Source: Anderseniella sp963759095 (GTDB lineage Bacteria; Pseudomonadota; Alphaproteobacteria; Rhizobiales; Aestuariivirgaceae). Taken from it: a stretch of DNA of 64,000 nt. The stretch is taken from the NCBI GenBank assembly GCA_963759095.1, contig CAVWYF010000014.1:62001-126000 (forward strand), given 5' to 3'. Positions within the stretch are counted from its first letter, which is position 1, and the number at the start of each line of letters is the position of its first letter. Under the pieces are notes generated by a model. It made no database searches. It saw only the letters and a list, made by a program, of their open reading frames with translations, and was not told where the DNA came from. The position numbers and the translations under genes were made by a program. Positions 6,974-15,514 of the stretch are shown here, piece after piece.

Positions 6974-8083
6974 TTAAGCGATTGCGTCCAGTTCTGCCAG
7001 GATGGCATCACCCATTTCAACCGTGCCGACCTGTTTCATGCCGTCCTGCATGATGTCACCGGTGCGCAGACCTTTGTCGAGGGTCGATGCGATGGCAGTT
7101 TCAATTTTGCCGGCCCACTCGCCCATGCCGAATGAATAGCGCAGGCACATGGCAAATGACGCGATCATGGCAATCGGATTTGCGAGGCCCTGGCCTGCAA
7201 TATCCGGTGCCGAGCCGTGGACCGGTTCGTAAAGGGCTTTACGCAAACCGGTTTTCTCATCAACCGCGCCGAGGGAGGCCGACGGCAACATGCCAAGTGA
7301 CCCGGTCAGCATGGCAGCCACGTCAGACAGGATGTCGCCAAACAGGTTGTCCGTCAAAATGACGTCGAACTGTTTGGGCGTACGCACCAGCTGCATTGCA
7401 CCTGCGTCGGCCAGCATGTGGGACAGGTTGACGTCTTCGAAGCCGTCCTTGTGGGTCTGGGTAACGATCTCGTTCCACAGCACACCGGACTTCATGACAT
7501 TGCGCTTTTCCATGGAGCACACGGCATTGTTGCGGGTGCGGGCCAGTTCAAAGGCAACGCGTGAAATGCGGTCGATCTCGTAGCTCTCGTAAACCTGGGT
7601 GTCGACAGCCCGCTTCTGGCCATTGCCCAGATCCGTGATCTCTTTTGGCTCTCCAAAATACACACCACCGGTGAGTTCGCGCAGGATGAGAATGTCGAGG
7701 CCTTCAACCAGTTCCTTTTTCAGCGATGATGCATCGGCCAGGGCCGGGTACACGATTGCGGGCCGCAGGTTGGCATATAAGGCCAGATCCTTGCGCAAGC
7801 GCAGCAGGCCCGCCTCAGGGCGCTTGTCGTAAGGAACCGTATCCCATTTGGGCCCACCCACAGCACCAAAGATAATGGCGTCGGCGGCCATGGCCTTTTC
7901 CATGTCAGCATCAGAAATGCTTTCGCCATGGGCATCAAAGGCCGATCCACCCACAAGACCTTCGTCCAGATCAAAGGACGCGATGCCCTTGTCCTGGAAC
8001 CACTGAATGACCCTACGGACTTCGCCCATAACCTCTGGACCAATGCCGTCGCCGGGAAGAAGGAAAAGTTTGTGTGTTGCCAT
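6974..8083 (-). CDS. leuB: 3-isopropylmalate dehydrogenase
   Basis: The 369-residue protein begins LFLLPGDGIGPEV and contains RELTGGVYFGEP, the substrate-binding loop, and the dinucleotide-binding block EPVHGSAPDIAGQGLANP near residue 280, all diagnostic of LeuB. It oxidises and decarboxylates 3-isopropylmalate to 2-oxoisocaproate with NAD in leucine synthesis. leuD and leuC lie upstream on the same strand but are separated by other genes and, here, by two inverted repeat elements, so leuB is likely transcribed independently. Confidence 0.97.
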   Translation of the reverse strand: MATHKLFLLPGDGIGPEVMGEVRRVIQWFQDKGIASFDLDEGLVGGSAFDAHGESISDADMEKAMAADAIIFGAVGGPKWDTVPYDKRPEAGLLRLRKDLALYANLRPAIVYPALADASSLKKELVEGLDILILRELTGGVYFGEPKEITDLGNGQKRAVDTQVYESYEIDRISRVAFELARTRNNAVCSMEKRNVMKSGVLWNEIVTQTHKDGFEDVNLSHMLADAGAMQLVRTPKQFDVILTDNLFGDILSDVAAMLTGSLGMLPSASLGAVDEKTGLRKALYEPVHGSAPDIAGQGLANPIAMIASFAMCLRYSFGMGEWAGKIETAIASTLDKGLRTGDIMQDGMKQVGTVEMGDAILAELDAIA

Positions 8084-8196
8084 GATAATCTCAGCCTTTG
8101 TATGGGGATTTAACTGTTGGCGATTGGGTACTGTGTGACGGCGGGCTTGGCAAGAGGCAAGGTGGTTGGATTAGGGTTGGCGCTGGTTTAGGTGAG

Positions 8197-8409
8197 TTTA
8201 TGTCGCTCACGCCAGCAGCCTGACGGCTGCGCTCCGCGGGGGCGCACTTCGTGCGGCGCGCAGTCGTGCTTGCCTCGACACTTCGTGCCTCGGAGGGAGT
8301 ATATCAAAACGGTTGTGCTGAACTCTGAAACTAGGCCCGACGGGCCTCGGGCCGGTCAGGCCCGCCCCCGCGGAGCGCAGCCGAAGGCTGCTGGCGTGAG
8401 CGATATAAA
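8197..8409 (+). repeat. Long inverted-repeat element of family B, copy B1
   Basis: The arms at 8197-8244 and 8363-8409 are near-perfect inverted copies of about 45 bases, starting TTTATGTCGCTCACGCCAGC. Each arm also contains a small hairpin (GCAGCC...GGCTGC). The interior holds GCACTTCGTGC-type hairpins and no coding sequence. Copy B2 at 8956-9176 is the same family in the opposite orientation. With 8410-8598, where I see nothing further, it fills the gap of about 515 bases before the next gene. Confidence 0.8.
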
Positions 8410-8598
8410 ACCAAACCTCTCATCACACCAATCTCCTCCTCAACCGCTTCATCCACATGAACCGTACATGAACGCCAGGCTCAGGTTCGGTTCAGGGGCT
8501 TGCCACTAGATTGGGGACAGTTGATTTGAAGACCAGCTGCTCCGGCAACGGGGCGCCACACGAAACAAAAACTGAAAACCAGACTTAGGAGACGACCC

Positions 8599-8883
8599 AT
8601 GTTCAAGAAAACCGCCATCGCCGCCATTGCCGCCCTGACCATCGCTGCCGCATCGGCTTCACCTGCACAGGCCCTGTCCAAGAAGGGTGCTTTCTTCCTC
8701 GGCCTCGGCAGCGCTGCTGCCATCGGTATCGCTTCTGCCCATGCCCATGGCGGATATTATGGTGATCGCGGCCATGGATATCGTGGTGGCCGTCATTACC
8801 GCCGTTCAGCGCGGCGCTGCGCCCGCCGGTTCGGCTGGCACACATTCCGCTGGGAGCGCTGCATGTACCGCCGCGGGTACTGA
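8599..8883 (+). CDS. Small secreted, basic Gly/Arg/Tyr-rich protein of unknown function
   Basis: The 94-residue product has a clear Sec signal peptide (MFKKTAIAAIAALTIAAASA, probable cleavage after PAQA near residue 25). A hydrophobic Ala/Gly segment and a HGGYYGDRGHGYRGGRHYRR tail follow, then two Cys residues about 15 apart in a basic context. Proteins of this kind (small, exported, Gly-Tyr-His rich) are common in Hyphomicrobiales but no function is established. A gggagacgaccc-type ribosome site precedes it and a strong terminator follows, so it is expressed as a single unit. It sits between two inverted copies of repeat family B. Confidence 0.7.
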   Translation: MFKKTAIAAIAALTIAAASASPAQALSKKGAFFLGLGSAAAIGIASAHAHGGYYGDRGHGYRGGRHYRRSARRCARRFGWHTFRWERCMYRRGY

Positions 8884-8910
8884 TTAAAAGCTTACCAGAT
8901 TTGAATGAAG

Positions 8911-8940
8911 ACACCGCCGGAAATTTCCGGCGGTGTTTTT
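8911..8940 (+). terminator. Rho-independent terminator after the small secreted protein gene
   Basis: ACACCGCCGGAAA and TTTCCGGCGGTGT form a fully paired palindrome at 8911-8936 followed by a T-run. Confidence 0.9.
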
Positions 8941-8955
8941 GTGTTTGGGTGTTGG

Positions 8956-9176
8956 TTTATTTCGCTCACGCGAGTTGGCTGGCATTTTATTGGTCGAACA
9001 GCTTGGCTGCCTTCGGCGGGCCGTTCTCCGACCATGAAAACCCGTTTTCACGGGAACGACGGTAGTGATGAACGCCAGTCCGAAGCACTGAAGGTGCTGA
9101 GGCAAGGCCGACCGGCCGTCGCACGTAGTGCGCCCCCGCGGAGCGCAGCCGCAAGGCTGCTTGCGTGAGCGATAAA
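8956..9176 (-). repeat. Long inverted-repeat element of family B, copy B2
   Basis: The right half, read on the minus strand, matches the left half of B1 closely (CTCACGCAAGCAGCC then GCGCTCCGCGGGGGCGC, then the TGCCTCAGCACC-type interior). The left arm is shorter and interrupted by a family C hairpin unit at about 8993-9026 (GCCTTCGGCGGGCCGTTC). It lies between the terminator at 8911 and the transglycosylase gene; no other feature is seen in this 328-base gap. Confidence 0.7.
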
Positions 9177-9211
9177 AAACTGCTCCGCGTGACAAAGTTT
9201 CAACCCTGTTT

Positions 9212-10393
9212 CTACCCGCCCAACGCCTTCAGCACCGCCATGGACGGCCTGCCGTTCTGTTTCATGCCGGCCTTGGCCTGCACATTCTTGATGGCTTTGA
9301 TGGTTATGGGGCCGATTTTGCCGTCTGCCTCGCCTATGTCGTAGCCCGCAGCCAGCAGCAGCTTCTGCAGTTGCAACCGCTGGGCCCTCGTGAGGCCGGG
9401 GTCATTCGTCGGCCAGCGCGTTACCAGTGGGCCTTTTCCTTTGAGCCGGTCGGACAAGTGTCCGATGGCAAGTGCATAGGATTCAGCGGCATTATAGGAA
9501 TACAGCGCGTTGAAGTTGCGTGTCACCAGGAAGGCTGGCCCGGATTTGCCCGCCGGCAACAGCAGGCCTACCGAGTAATTGCTTTTGAGCAGTGAGCCGT
9601 CGACATTGGTGACGCCGCGTTTCGCCCATGTCTGAACAGATGCCCGGCGCTTGCGGCCGCTGGGGCCCTTGTACCCGTTGGGCAGTTTCACCTCAAAGCC
9701 CCATGGTTCATTGGACCGCCATCCGGCCTTCACCATGAAATTGGCGGTGGATGCCAGTGCATCCGGTATGGAATTAACCAGGTCACGGCGGCCATCACGG
9801 TCGAAATCAACAGCAAGCCGCTGGTAGGTTTCGGGAATGAATTGTGTCTGACCGAATGCGGAGGCCCAGGATGAATACAGGTCGTCCAGGCGCACATCGC
9901 CATTTTGCACCAGTTTCAATCCGGCAACGAGCTGGCGGGTAAACAATCTCTTTTTGCGGTTTGCACAGATCAGATTGGCCATGGCATGAGGCAGGAAGAA
10001 CTCGCCTCTTATCTGGCCATAGTCGCTCTCAATTCCCCAGAGGGCTGCGATGATGTAACGATCGACTCCATACTTCTTTTCTACTGCGGCCAGCGTCGAA
10101 GCGTGTTTGTCCATGTTCGCCTTGCCATCGGCAATGCGGGCCGGGTCCACCAGGAAGGCCATATAGTCCCAGATTCTGGTCCTGAACTCCGGCTGCGAGC
10201 GGGAGAATCGTACGACTTTTTCATTGAACTTGGCGCCGTCCAGGGCCTTGTCGACGAGTGATGGTTTTACACCGGCGCGTTTGACGGTCTTTTTGATATT
10301 GGCAAGGCATGCCTTGGACACTTTAGCCTGCGCAGGGACGCTCATGCCCGCCAGCAGGGTCAGAGCCAGGGCAGCGGGTAACATGCGCATCAT
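9212..10393 (-). CDS. Lytic murein transglycosylase, MltB-type, with C-terminal peptidoglycan-binding domain
   Basis: The 393-residue protein has a Sec signal peptide (to about residue 23), the MltB/SLT_2 catalytic domain with ALWGIESDYGQ (catalytic Glu122), and a C-terminal PG_binding_1 domain (about 330-393: LQLQKLLLAAGYDIGEADGKIGP). Such periplasmic enzymes cleave the glycan strand of murein to 1,6-anhydro products. No lipobox Cys is present, so it is probably soluble rather than a lipoprotein like E. coli MltB. I chose the start at 10393 (ggag nine bases upstream); a longer frame to 10480 would overlap leuD with a non-signal sequence. It begins 22 bases after leuD, so is probably co-transcribed. 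Confidence 0.92.
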   Translation of the reverse strand: MMRMLPAALALTLLAGMSVPAQAKVSKACLANIKKTVKRAGVKPSLVDKALDGAKFNEKVVRFSRSQPEFRTRIWDYMAFLVDPARIADGKANMDKHASTLAAVEKKYGVDRYIIAALWGIESDYGQIRGEFFLPHAMANLICANRKKRLFTRQLVAGLKLVQNGDVRLDDLYSSWASAFGQTQFIPETYQRLAVDFDRDGRRDLVNSIPDALASTANFMVKAGWRSNEPWGFEVKLPNGYKGPSGRKRRASVQTWAKRGVTNVDGSLLKSNYSVGLLLPAGKSGPAFLVTRNFNALYSYNAAESYALAIGHLSDRLKGKGPLVTRWPTNDPGLTRAQRLQLQKLLLAAGYDIGEADGKIGPITIKAIKNVQAKAGMKQNGRPSMAVLKALGG

Positions 10394-10415
10394 GTGAGAT
10401 GTCTCCTGACGATGA

Positions 10416-11021
10416 TCAGGCCCAGGGGCGGGCGTCAGCCATCTTTGCTTCATAGGCATCAATTGAGGCCATTTTCTCAAACGTCAGGCCAATGTCATCC
10501 AGGCCGTTGAGCAGGCAGTGCTTGCGGAACGGGTCGAGATCAAACTTGACCACACCGCCATCGGGCCCGCGTATCTCCTGCGCTTCAAGATCAACGGTCA
10601 CCGTGGCGTTGGCACCGCGCCGAGCATCATCCATCAGCTTGTCGACGTCTTCCTGGGGCAGCTTGATGGGCAGGATACCGTTCTTGAAACAGTTATTGTA
10701 GAAGATGTCGGCAAACGATGTTGAGATCACGCAGCGGATGCCGAAATCGAGCAGCGCCCACGGCGCATGCTCGCGCGATGAGCCGCAGCCGAAATTGTCG
10801 CCGGCAACCAGTATCTGCGCATTGCGCCAGGCCGGCTGGTTCAGGGTGAAATCAGGATTTTCCGAGCCATCGTCATTGTAGCGCATTTCATAAAACAGCG
10901 ACTTGCCGAGACCGGTGCGCTTGATGGTTTTCAGAAACTGTTTCGGAATGATCATGTCGGTGTCGACATTGGTGGTTGGCAGCGGGGCTGCGACGCCGGT
11001 CAGTGTGGTGAACTTTTCCAT
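10416..11021 (-). CDS. leuD: 3-isopropylmalate dehydratase small subunit
   Basis: The 201-residue protein contains VDTDMIIPKQFLK near the N-terminus and DNFGCGSSREHAPWAL at about residue 72, the swivel-domain signatures of LeuD. With LeuC it isomerises 2-isopropylmalate to 3-isopropylmalate through a [4Fe-4S] aconitase-type mechanism in the cytosol. Length is typical. The lytic transglycosylase gene follows closely on the same strand. Confidence 0.96.
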   Translation of the reverse strand: MEKFTTLTGVAAPLPTTNVDTDMIIPKQFLKTIKRTGLGKSLFYEMRYNDDGSENPDFTLNQPAWRNAQILVAGDNFGCGSSREHAPWALLDFGIRCVISTSFADIFYNNCFKNGILPIKLPQEDVDKLMDDARRGANATVTVDLEAQEIRGPDGGVVKFDLDPFRKHCLLNGLDDIGLTFEKMASIDAYEAKMADARPWA

Positions 11022-11085
11022 CAGGCTGGTCCTTCAGGTGAAATCAAATGGCTTAAATGATGTGTGCCGTGTGATTGGGACAAGG

Positions 11086-11871
11086 TCAAGTATTGCCTTG
11101 CTTTGCTCGCAGGTCAGGCAGGCCGATACCGGTTGTTTCAAAGCCGCCGTCTACCGACAGGACCTGGCCGTTGATATAGCTGGCCTTGTCTGAAATCAGA
11201 AAATATATCGCTTCGGCAATCTCGCGTTCTTCGCCATAGCGGTTGAGCGGAATTGAATCATGATAGCTTTGCCGGATGACGGCGTCATGGACCTTTTTCG
11301 CCATTTCGGTGTCGACAGGACCCGGACATACGCAGTTTACCCTGACGCCCTGATTGCCGTACTCGGCCGCCTGCTGCTTGGTGAGGTGAATGACACCTGC
11401 CTTGGAGGTGCCATAGGCCACCCGCAAGGTCGAGGCGCGATGACCTGAGATCGATGCGATATTGACGATCGCACCACCGCCGGAACGCAGCATGACCGGC
11501 ACCGCAGACTGAACAGTCAGGAACGGACCGGACAGATTGGTGGCCATGATCGCCTGCCAGACCTCAAAGCCGGTCTGGGCGATGGGGCCGAAGTCGGCGA
11601 TGCCGGCATTGTTGACGAGGCCGTCGAGGCGGCCGAAGTGAGCTGCGGTCTGATCGATGGCGCGCTGTACCTGGTCGGGATCGGATACATCGCAGTCGAT
11701 GCATAGACCTGTGTCGGCGGGAATTGTCTTTTCAGCAGCGCCAAGCGTCTCGTGATTATTGTCGATCAGGGCAACGCGCCAGCCGTTTTCAAGGAACAGC
11801 CTGGCAGTGGTCAGGCCGATGCCGCGGGCAGCGCCGGTGACGAGGCAGACATTGGACGAGGCAGATGTCAT
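11086..11871 (-). CDS. SDR family NAD(P)-dependent oxidoreductase
   Basis: The 261-residue protein is a classical short-chain dehydrogenase: TGAARGIG (12-19) for cofactor binding, NNAG (87-90), catalytic Ser near 140-142, Tyr153 and Lys157 in the YxxxK motif, and PGPVDTEM. The C-terminal SVDGGF is typical of FabG-like and sugar/sterol dehydrogenases. Asp37 (LIDNN) at the end of beta 2 suggests NAD rather than NADP preference. Substrate cannot be told. It lies between leuD and two small genes on the same strand with short gaps. Confidence 0.9.
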   Translation of the reverse strand: MTSASSNVCLVTGAARGIGLTTARLFLENGWRVALIDNNHETLGAAEKTIPADTGLCIDCDVSDPDQVQRAIDQTAAHFGRLDGLVNNAGIADFGPIAQTGFEVWQAIMATNLSGPFLTVQSAVPVMLRSGGGAIVNIASISGHRASTLRVAYGTSKAGVIHLTKQQAAEYGNQGVRVNCVCPGPVDTEMAKKVHDAVIRQSYHDSIPLNRYGEEREIAEAIYFLISDKASYINGQVLSVDGGFETTGIGLPDLRAKQGNT

Positions 11872-11890
11872 GGATTAGCTACATCTCGCT

Positions 11891-12115
11891 CTAGATAACG
11901 CCGTAGCGGCGCAGAAAATAATAGATCAGGTACGCACCAAGCAGGTAGGCGACGCTGCGCCCGATACGTTTTCCCCACATTTCAATGTTATCTTCAGGTT
12001 CGTCATCGGCGACGGTCCCGGTGCCGAGTAATTTTTCCGACTGCTCGCCGAGACGCTTGAGATCAGCCTGCGCCTTGCGAACGGCTTCGTCATTGCGGTC
12101 GGGTTTGCGCGCCAT
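11891..12115 (-). CDS. Small single-span membrane protein, unknown function
   Basis: The 74-residue product has a charged N-terminal helix (DEAVRKAQADLKRLGEQ), an acidic linker, and one C-terminal membrane segment (SVAYLLGAYLIYYFLRRYG). Its start codon overlaps the stop of the upstream zincin-like gene in a TAATG arrangement, so the two are translationally coupled. No known family is recognised. The coupling suggests a shared role with the metallopeptidase-like protein. Confidence 0.65.
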   Translation of the reverse strand: MARKPDRNDEAVRKAQADLKRLGEQSEKLLGTGTVADDEPEDNIEMWGKRIGRSVAYLLGAYLIYYFLRRYGVI

Positions 12116-12540
12116 TACTGCACCGTGCGCGGTTGCGGCGTTGACGCCTCGATCTCGGCTTCAAGCTGGGCAACCAGTTCTTCTGACAGTTCAAGCTGAT
12201 GGGCTGCTTCATGAACCATGACCTGGGTCAGGACGGCAGACAGTTCGTCGCCCTGTTCAACCCAGTAATCCAGAACCGCCCTGCGGTACAATACGAACAT
12301 CGGATGGCCGGCATCGGATTCCCGCAACAGACCCATAATGTCGAACGGTGTTTCGCTGCCGATCTCGTCCATGGTTTCATCGTCGGGAAACTCCTCGACG
12401 GTGATGGCGATTTCACCGGTCATCTTGCGCAGGGTTTGCGGCACCTGCTCCCAGGTCTTACGCGCAAGATGTGAGAGATCCGCGGCAGAAGGCGCACGCA
12501 TGTGCGACCAGCGGCTGTCATTGTGGAACGGTGAATTCAT
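12115..12540 (-). CDS. Metallopeptidase family protein (zincin-like, PF06262/DUF1025 type)
   Basis: The 141-residue protein has HEAAH (an HExxH zinc motif) in VMVHEAAHQLELSEE near residue 110, preceded by the FPDDETMDEIG and LDYWVEQGDELSAVLTQ blocks usual for this short alphaproteobacterial and actinobacterial family. Members are predicted zinc proteases of unknown substrate. The family usually has HExGHxxGLxD; here the third ligand region reads LELSEE, so activity is likely but not certain. No strong ribosome site is visible at 12540; an alternative Met lies at 12501. It overlaps the small membrane protein gene. Confidence 0.8.
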   Translation of the reverse strand: MNSPFHNDSRWSHMRAPSAADLSHLARKTWEQVPQTLRKMTGEIAITVEEFPDDETMDEIGSETPFDIMGLLRESDAGHPMFVLYRRAVLDYWVEQGDELSAVLTQVMVHEAAHQLELSEELVAQLEAEIEASTPQPRTVQ

Positions 12541-12671
12541 GGGTTCGATGATGCCAGCACGGCGCGCGTATTACCAGAACCATTGTCCGGCCTGATCGTC
12601 ACGTCATGCTGTATGTTTTACTGTTGCGACTTTTCCCGCATCGCTCGCGATGCATAAAGCGTTAGGAATTA

Positions 12672-12791
12672 TCAGGACATGCTTGCAGCGGCATAAGCCA
12701 TCATGGCGCCGGATGCAAGTGTTGCTACAACAAGAAAAACCAGCACACGGCGAAGAAAGCGGGTGTCGGCAGCAGGTGTCGTCGTGGACAT
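12672..12791 (-). CDS. Possible 39-residue single-span membrane peptide
   Basis: The frame from ATG 12791 encodes MSTTTPAADTRFLRR followed by one hydrophobic helix (VLVFLVVATLASGAMMAYAA). A gggga stretch lies just upstream. It is the only gene-like signal in the 389-base gap between leuC and the zincin gene. No homologue is recognised and it could be chance. Confidence 0.35.
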   Translation of the reverse strand: MSTTTPAADTRFLRRVLVFLVVATLASGAMMAYAAASMS

Positions 12792-12929
12792 AAGTTCCCC
12801 AATACTCAAAAACACGAACAGGCTCACAAGGGATACGCAAATTCGTTTTGACCGGCATTGCCCCAAACCGGATTAATATGGTTTGCAACATATTAACAGA
12901 TGATACGCAAGGGTGAACCGCAAGTTATC

Positions 12930-14339
12930 TCAAGTCAGTGTGCGGACATCGACAAAATGGCCTGCAATAGCGGCTGCAGCAGCCATCGCAGGAGACACCA
13001 GATGGGTCCGGCCCTTGAAACCCTGGCGGCCTTCAAAGTTGCGGTTTGACGTGGATGCACAGCGCTGACCGGGCTTGAGCTGATCAGGGTTCATGCCAAG
13101 ACACATGGAACAGCCCGGCTCACGCCATTCAAAGCCTGCAGCGGTGAATATCCGGTCCAGGCCTTCGGCTTCCGCCTGGGCTTTCACAACACCGGAGCCG
13201 GGTACGATCATGGCGTAATCCAGCCGCTCGGAGATCTTCTTGCCTTCGATGATGCGGGCAGCTTCGCGCAAATCCTCGATACGACCATTGGTGCACGACC
13301 CGATCCACACGACATCAAGACCAATGTCGGTTATTTTGGTGCCGGGAGCCAGGCCCATATAGTCCAGCGCACGTTGCTTGGAGACCCGTTTTGCTTCGTC
13401 CGCAATATCTTCAGGATTCGGCACGGTTCCTGCCACGGAGATGACATCCTCAGGTGATGTGCCCCACGACACGATCGGCGGCAGCGAAGCGGCATCCAGG
13501 GTGATGACTTCATCGAAATGGGCACCGTCATCGGAGAACAGGGTTTCCCAGTACGCCATCGCGGTGTCCCAGTTGGCGCCCGACGGCGACATGGGACGGC
13601 CCTTCAGGTACTCGTAGGCCTTTTCGTCAGGGGCAATCATACCGGCGCGCGCGCCACCTTCGATGGTCATGTTGCAGACCGTCATGCGGCCTTCCATGGA
13701 CAGGTCGCGGACTGCTTCTCCGGTAAATTCGATGACGTGGCCGGTGCCGCCGGCTGTGCCGATTTCACCAATAACCGCCAGGATGATGTCTTTTGCCGTC
13801 GCACCTTTGGCCAGTTTGCCGTCAACCTGCACTTTCATGTTGCGGGCCTTTTTCTGGATCAGCGTCTGGGTTGCCAGAACGTGTTCCACTTCCGAGGTGC
13901 CGATGCCGTGGGCCAGTGCGCCAAAAGCCCCGTGGGTTGAGGTGTGGCTGTCTCCGCATACAATGGTGGTGCCGGGCAATGTGAAACCCTGTTCCGGGCC
14001 AATAATGTGCACAATGCCCTGGCGTGCATCTGTCTCGGAGAAGTACTGCACGCCAAACTCGGCGGCGTTCTTTGCCAGTGTTTCGACCTGAATGCGGCTT
14101 TCTTCTTCCGCAATACCTTTTGAACGGTCGGTGGTCGGCACGTTGTGGTCAACAACAGCCAGGGTTTTTTCAGGTGCGCGGACACTGCGTCCTGTCATGC
14201 GCAAGCCTTCAAAAGCCTGCGGGCTGGTCACTTCGTGTACCAGGTGACGGTCGATATAGAGCAGGCACGTGCCGTCATCGGCCTCATGAACCAGGTGATC
14301 GTCCCAGATTTTGTCATACAAGGTGCGTGGGCCAGCCAT
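12930..14339 (-). CDS. leuC: 3-isopropylmalate dehydratase large subunit
   Basis: The 469-residue protein contains the three cluster-ligand regions of the aconitase superfamily, including WIGSCTNGR and EPGCSMCLGMNPD, and the early block VDHNVPTTDR. It binds the [4Fe-4S] cluster and forms the leucine-pathway isomerase with LeuD. I set the start at 14339 (MAGPRTLYDKIWD), with GAGG six bases upstream, rather than four codons earlier. leuC is separated from leuD by four genes, as is often seen in Hyphomicrobiales. Confidence 0.96.
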   Translation of the reverse strand: MAGPRTLYDKIWDDHLVHEADDGTCLLYIDRHLVHEVTSPQAFEGLRMTGRSVRAPEKTLAVVDHNVPTTDRSKGIAEEESRIQVETLAKNAAEFGVQYFSETDARQGIVHIIGPEQGFTLPGTTIVCGDSHTSTHGAFGALAHGIGTSEVEHVLATQTLIQKKARNMKVQVDGKLAKGATAKDIILAVIGEIGTAGGTGHVIEFTGEAVRDLSMEGRMTVCNMTIEGGARAGMIAPDEKAYEYLKGRPMSPSGANWDTAMAYWETLFSDDGAHFDEVITLDAASLPPIVSWGTSPEDVISVAGTVPNPEDIADEAKRVSKQRALDYMGLAPGTKITDIGLDVVWIGSCTNGRIEDLREAARIIEGKKISERLDYAMIVPGSGVVKAQAEAEGLDRIFTAAGFEWREPGCSMCLGMNPDQLKPGQRCASTSNRNFEGRQGFKGRTHLVSPAMAAAAAIAGHFVDVRTLT

Positions 14340-14800
14340 GAAAATCCTCAAGTGATTTAAAAGTGTTCAGAATTGGTCGCAAACTAGCGAGGCCGGGCGC
14401 ATTTGTCATCTGGAAATGGTTCGCGGTCGCACGATTCAGCAATTGCACCATCGTGGGTCGGCAGGTTGGTTCGCCGGTTCATCAGCCGCGAAGCCGGGCT
14501 GTCGAAATTTGACCCATCAACCACCATAATTGGCGCTGATTTCCGCCCTTCGTGTTTGTTAATTCAGGTCCACGCAGGAGTTCTCATCATTGCGGGCAGG
14601 CCAGATGGCTCGTCGATTTTTCCGTTGAACCAAGCGCAGCCGGTATGGCTTGCAGTGGTGGTAACGGGAATAAAGACGGGAGTTCATCACTATTCGGATC
14701 GAAAATCCGATACAAGGTCTGCCTGTCTCAAGTGCAGCAAAGCGACGGCATTGGATGTTGAAAACCGAAACCCTCCTTTGTGCACGAGAGGAACTGCTGC
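14340..14800. other. Gene-free gap upstream of leuC and the membrane protein gene
   Basis: A plus-strand frame at 14403-14804 has no family resemblance or ribosome site. No repeat or hairpin stands out. The stretch must hold the divergent promoters of leuC and of the gene at 14801. Confidence 0.45.
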
Positions 14801-15514
14801 ATGACCACGCTCACTGTCCTTACTATATTGCGGCTGGTGCATCTTACGGGGCTGATTATGGGGTTGGGCGGTGCGTTGCTGGCTGATTACACGATCTTCT
14901 CGCGTGGCGTCATCCGCCCTGTTGACGACTACACGATTTCTCAGACCAGATTTCTCTCACACATTGTTGCGATCGGGCTTTGCATTCTATGGGCCAGCGG
15001 ATTTGCCCTGATAATGGTCAAACTCCAGCTGCAGCCGGACTTCATGCACAATCCCAAGGTCTGGGCCAAGATTGTCATTGTCGTACTGCTCACGATCAAT
15101 GGTTTTCTGGTACACAAACTTATTCTGCCGCTTCTGGTCCAGTCGGTGGGACGCAGGCTGTTCGACGGCACAACCGCACGCCAGATCGCCGGCATGACAT
15201 TCCTGGGCAGCGTCTCACTGGTGTCATGGTCGTTGCCGTTCATACTGGGCAAGGCGTCCGGTCTGAATTTCATAACTCCAATGTCATCGATCCTGGCAAC
15301 TTATCTGGCATGTATCCTGGCTGTCTGGCTCGGCCTGTTTGCCTTCATGAACTGCATTCGAAGTATCCAGCTACTGGCTGCAAAACAATCGATTGATCCG
15401 GCTATGGCTGCAAAGAGCTGGGACGAGCAAATTGCCGTCTTGCGTGAGGGCGCAGTGATCGACACAAGGCGCGAGGCTGACCGGATCAGGGATCTTGTGC
15501 ACTTTCGAAGCTAG
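14801..15514 (+). CDS. Integral membrane protein of unknown function
   Basis: The 237-residue product has about six hydrophobic segments (residues about 5-27, 43-65, 82-102, 130-150, 160-185) and a soluble C-terminal tail (WDEQIAVLREGAVIDTRREADRIRDL). His-containing helices (LVHLTGLIMG, LSHIVAIGLC) recall small DUF2214-like membrane proteins, but I cannot assign a family firmly. A gagagga site precedes ATG 14801. It overlaps the end of the convergent TetR gene by four bases. Confidence 0.7.
   Translation: MTTLTVLTILRLVHLTGLIMGLGGALLADYTIFSRGVIRPVDDYTISQTRFLSHIVAIGLCILWASGFALIMVKLQLQPDFMHNPKVWAKIVIVVLLTINGFLVHKLILPLLVQSVGRRLFDGTTARQIAGMTFLGSVSLVSWSLPFILGKASGLNFITPMSSILATYLACILAVWLGLFAFMNCIRSIQLLAAKQSIDPAMAAKSWDEQIAVLREGAVIDTRREADRIRDLVHFRS

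Noticed and set aside
6772..7020. Minus-strand 82-codon frame between leuB and asd
   Set aside because: It overlaps the leuB 3' end, has a low-complexity tail and no family resemblance.
14403..14804. Plus-strand 133-codon frame upstream of 14801
   Set aside because: It has no ribosome site or recognisable family, and overlaps the well-supported start of the next gene.
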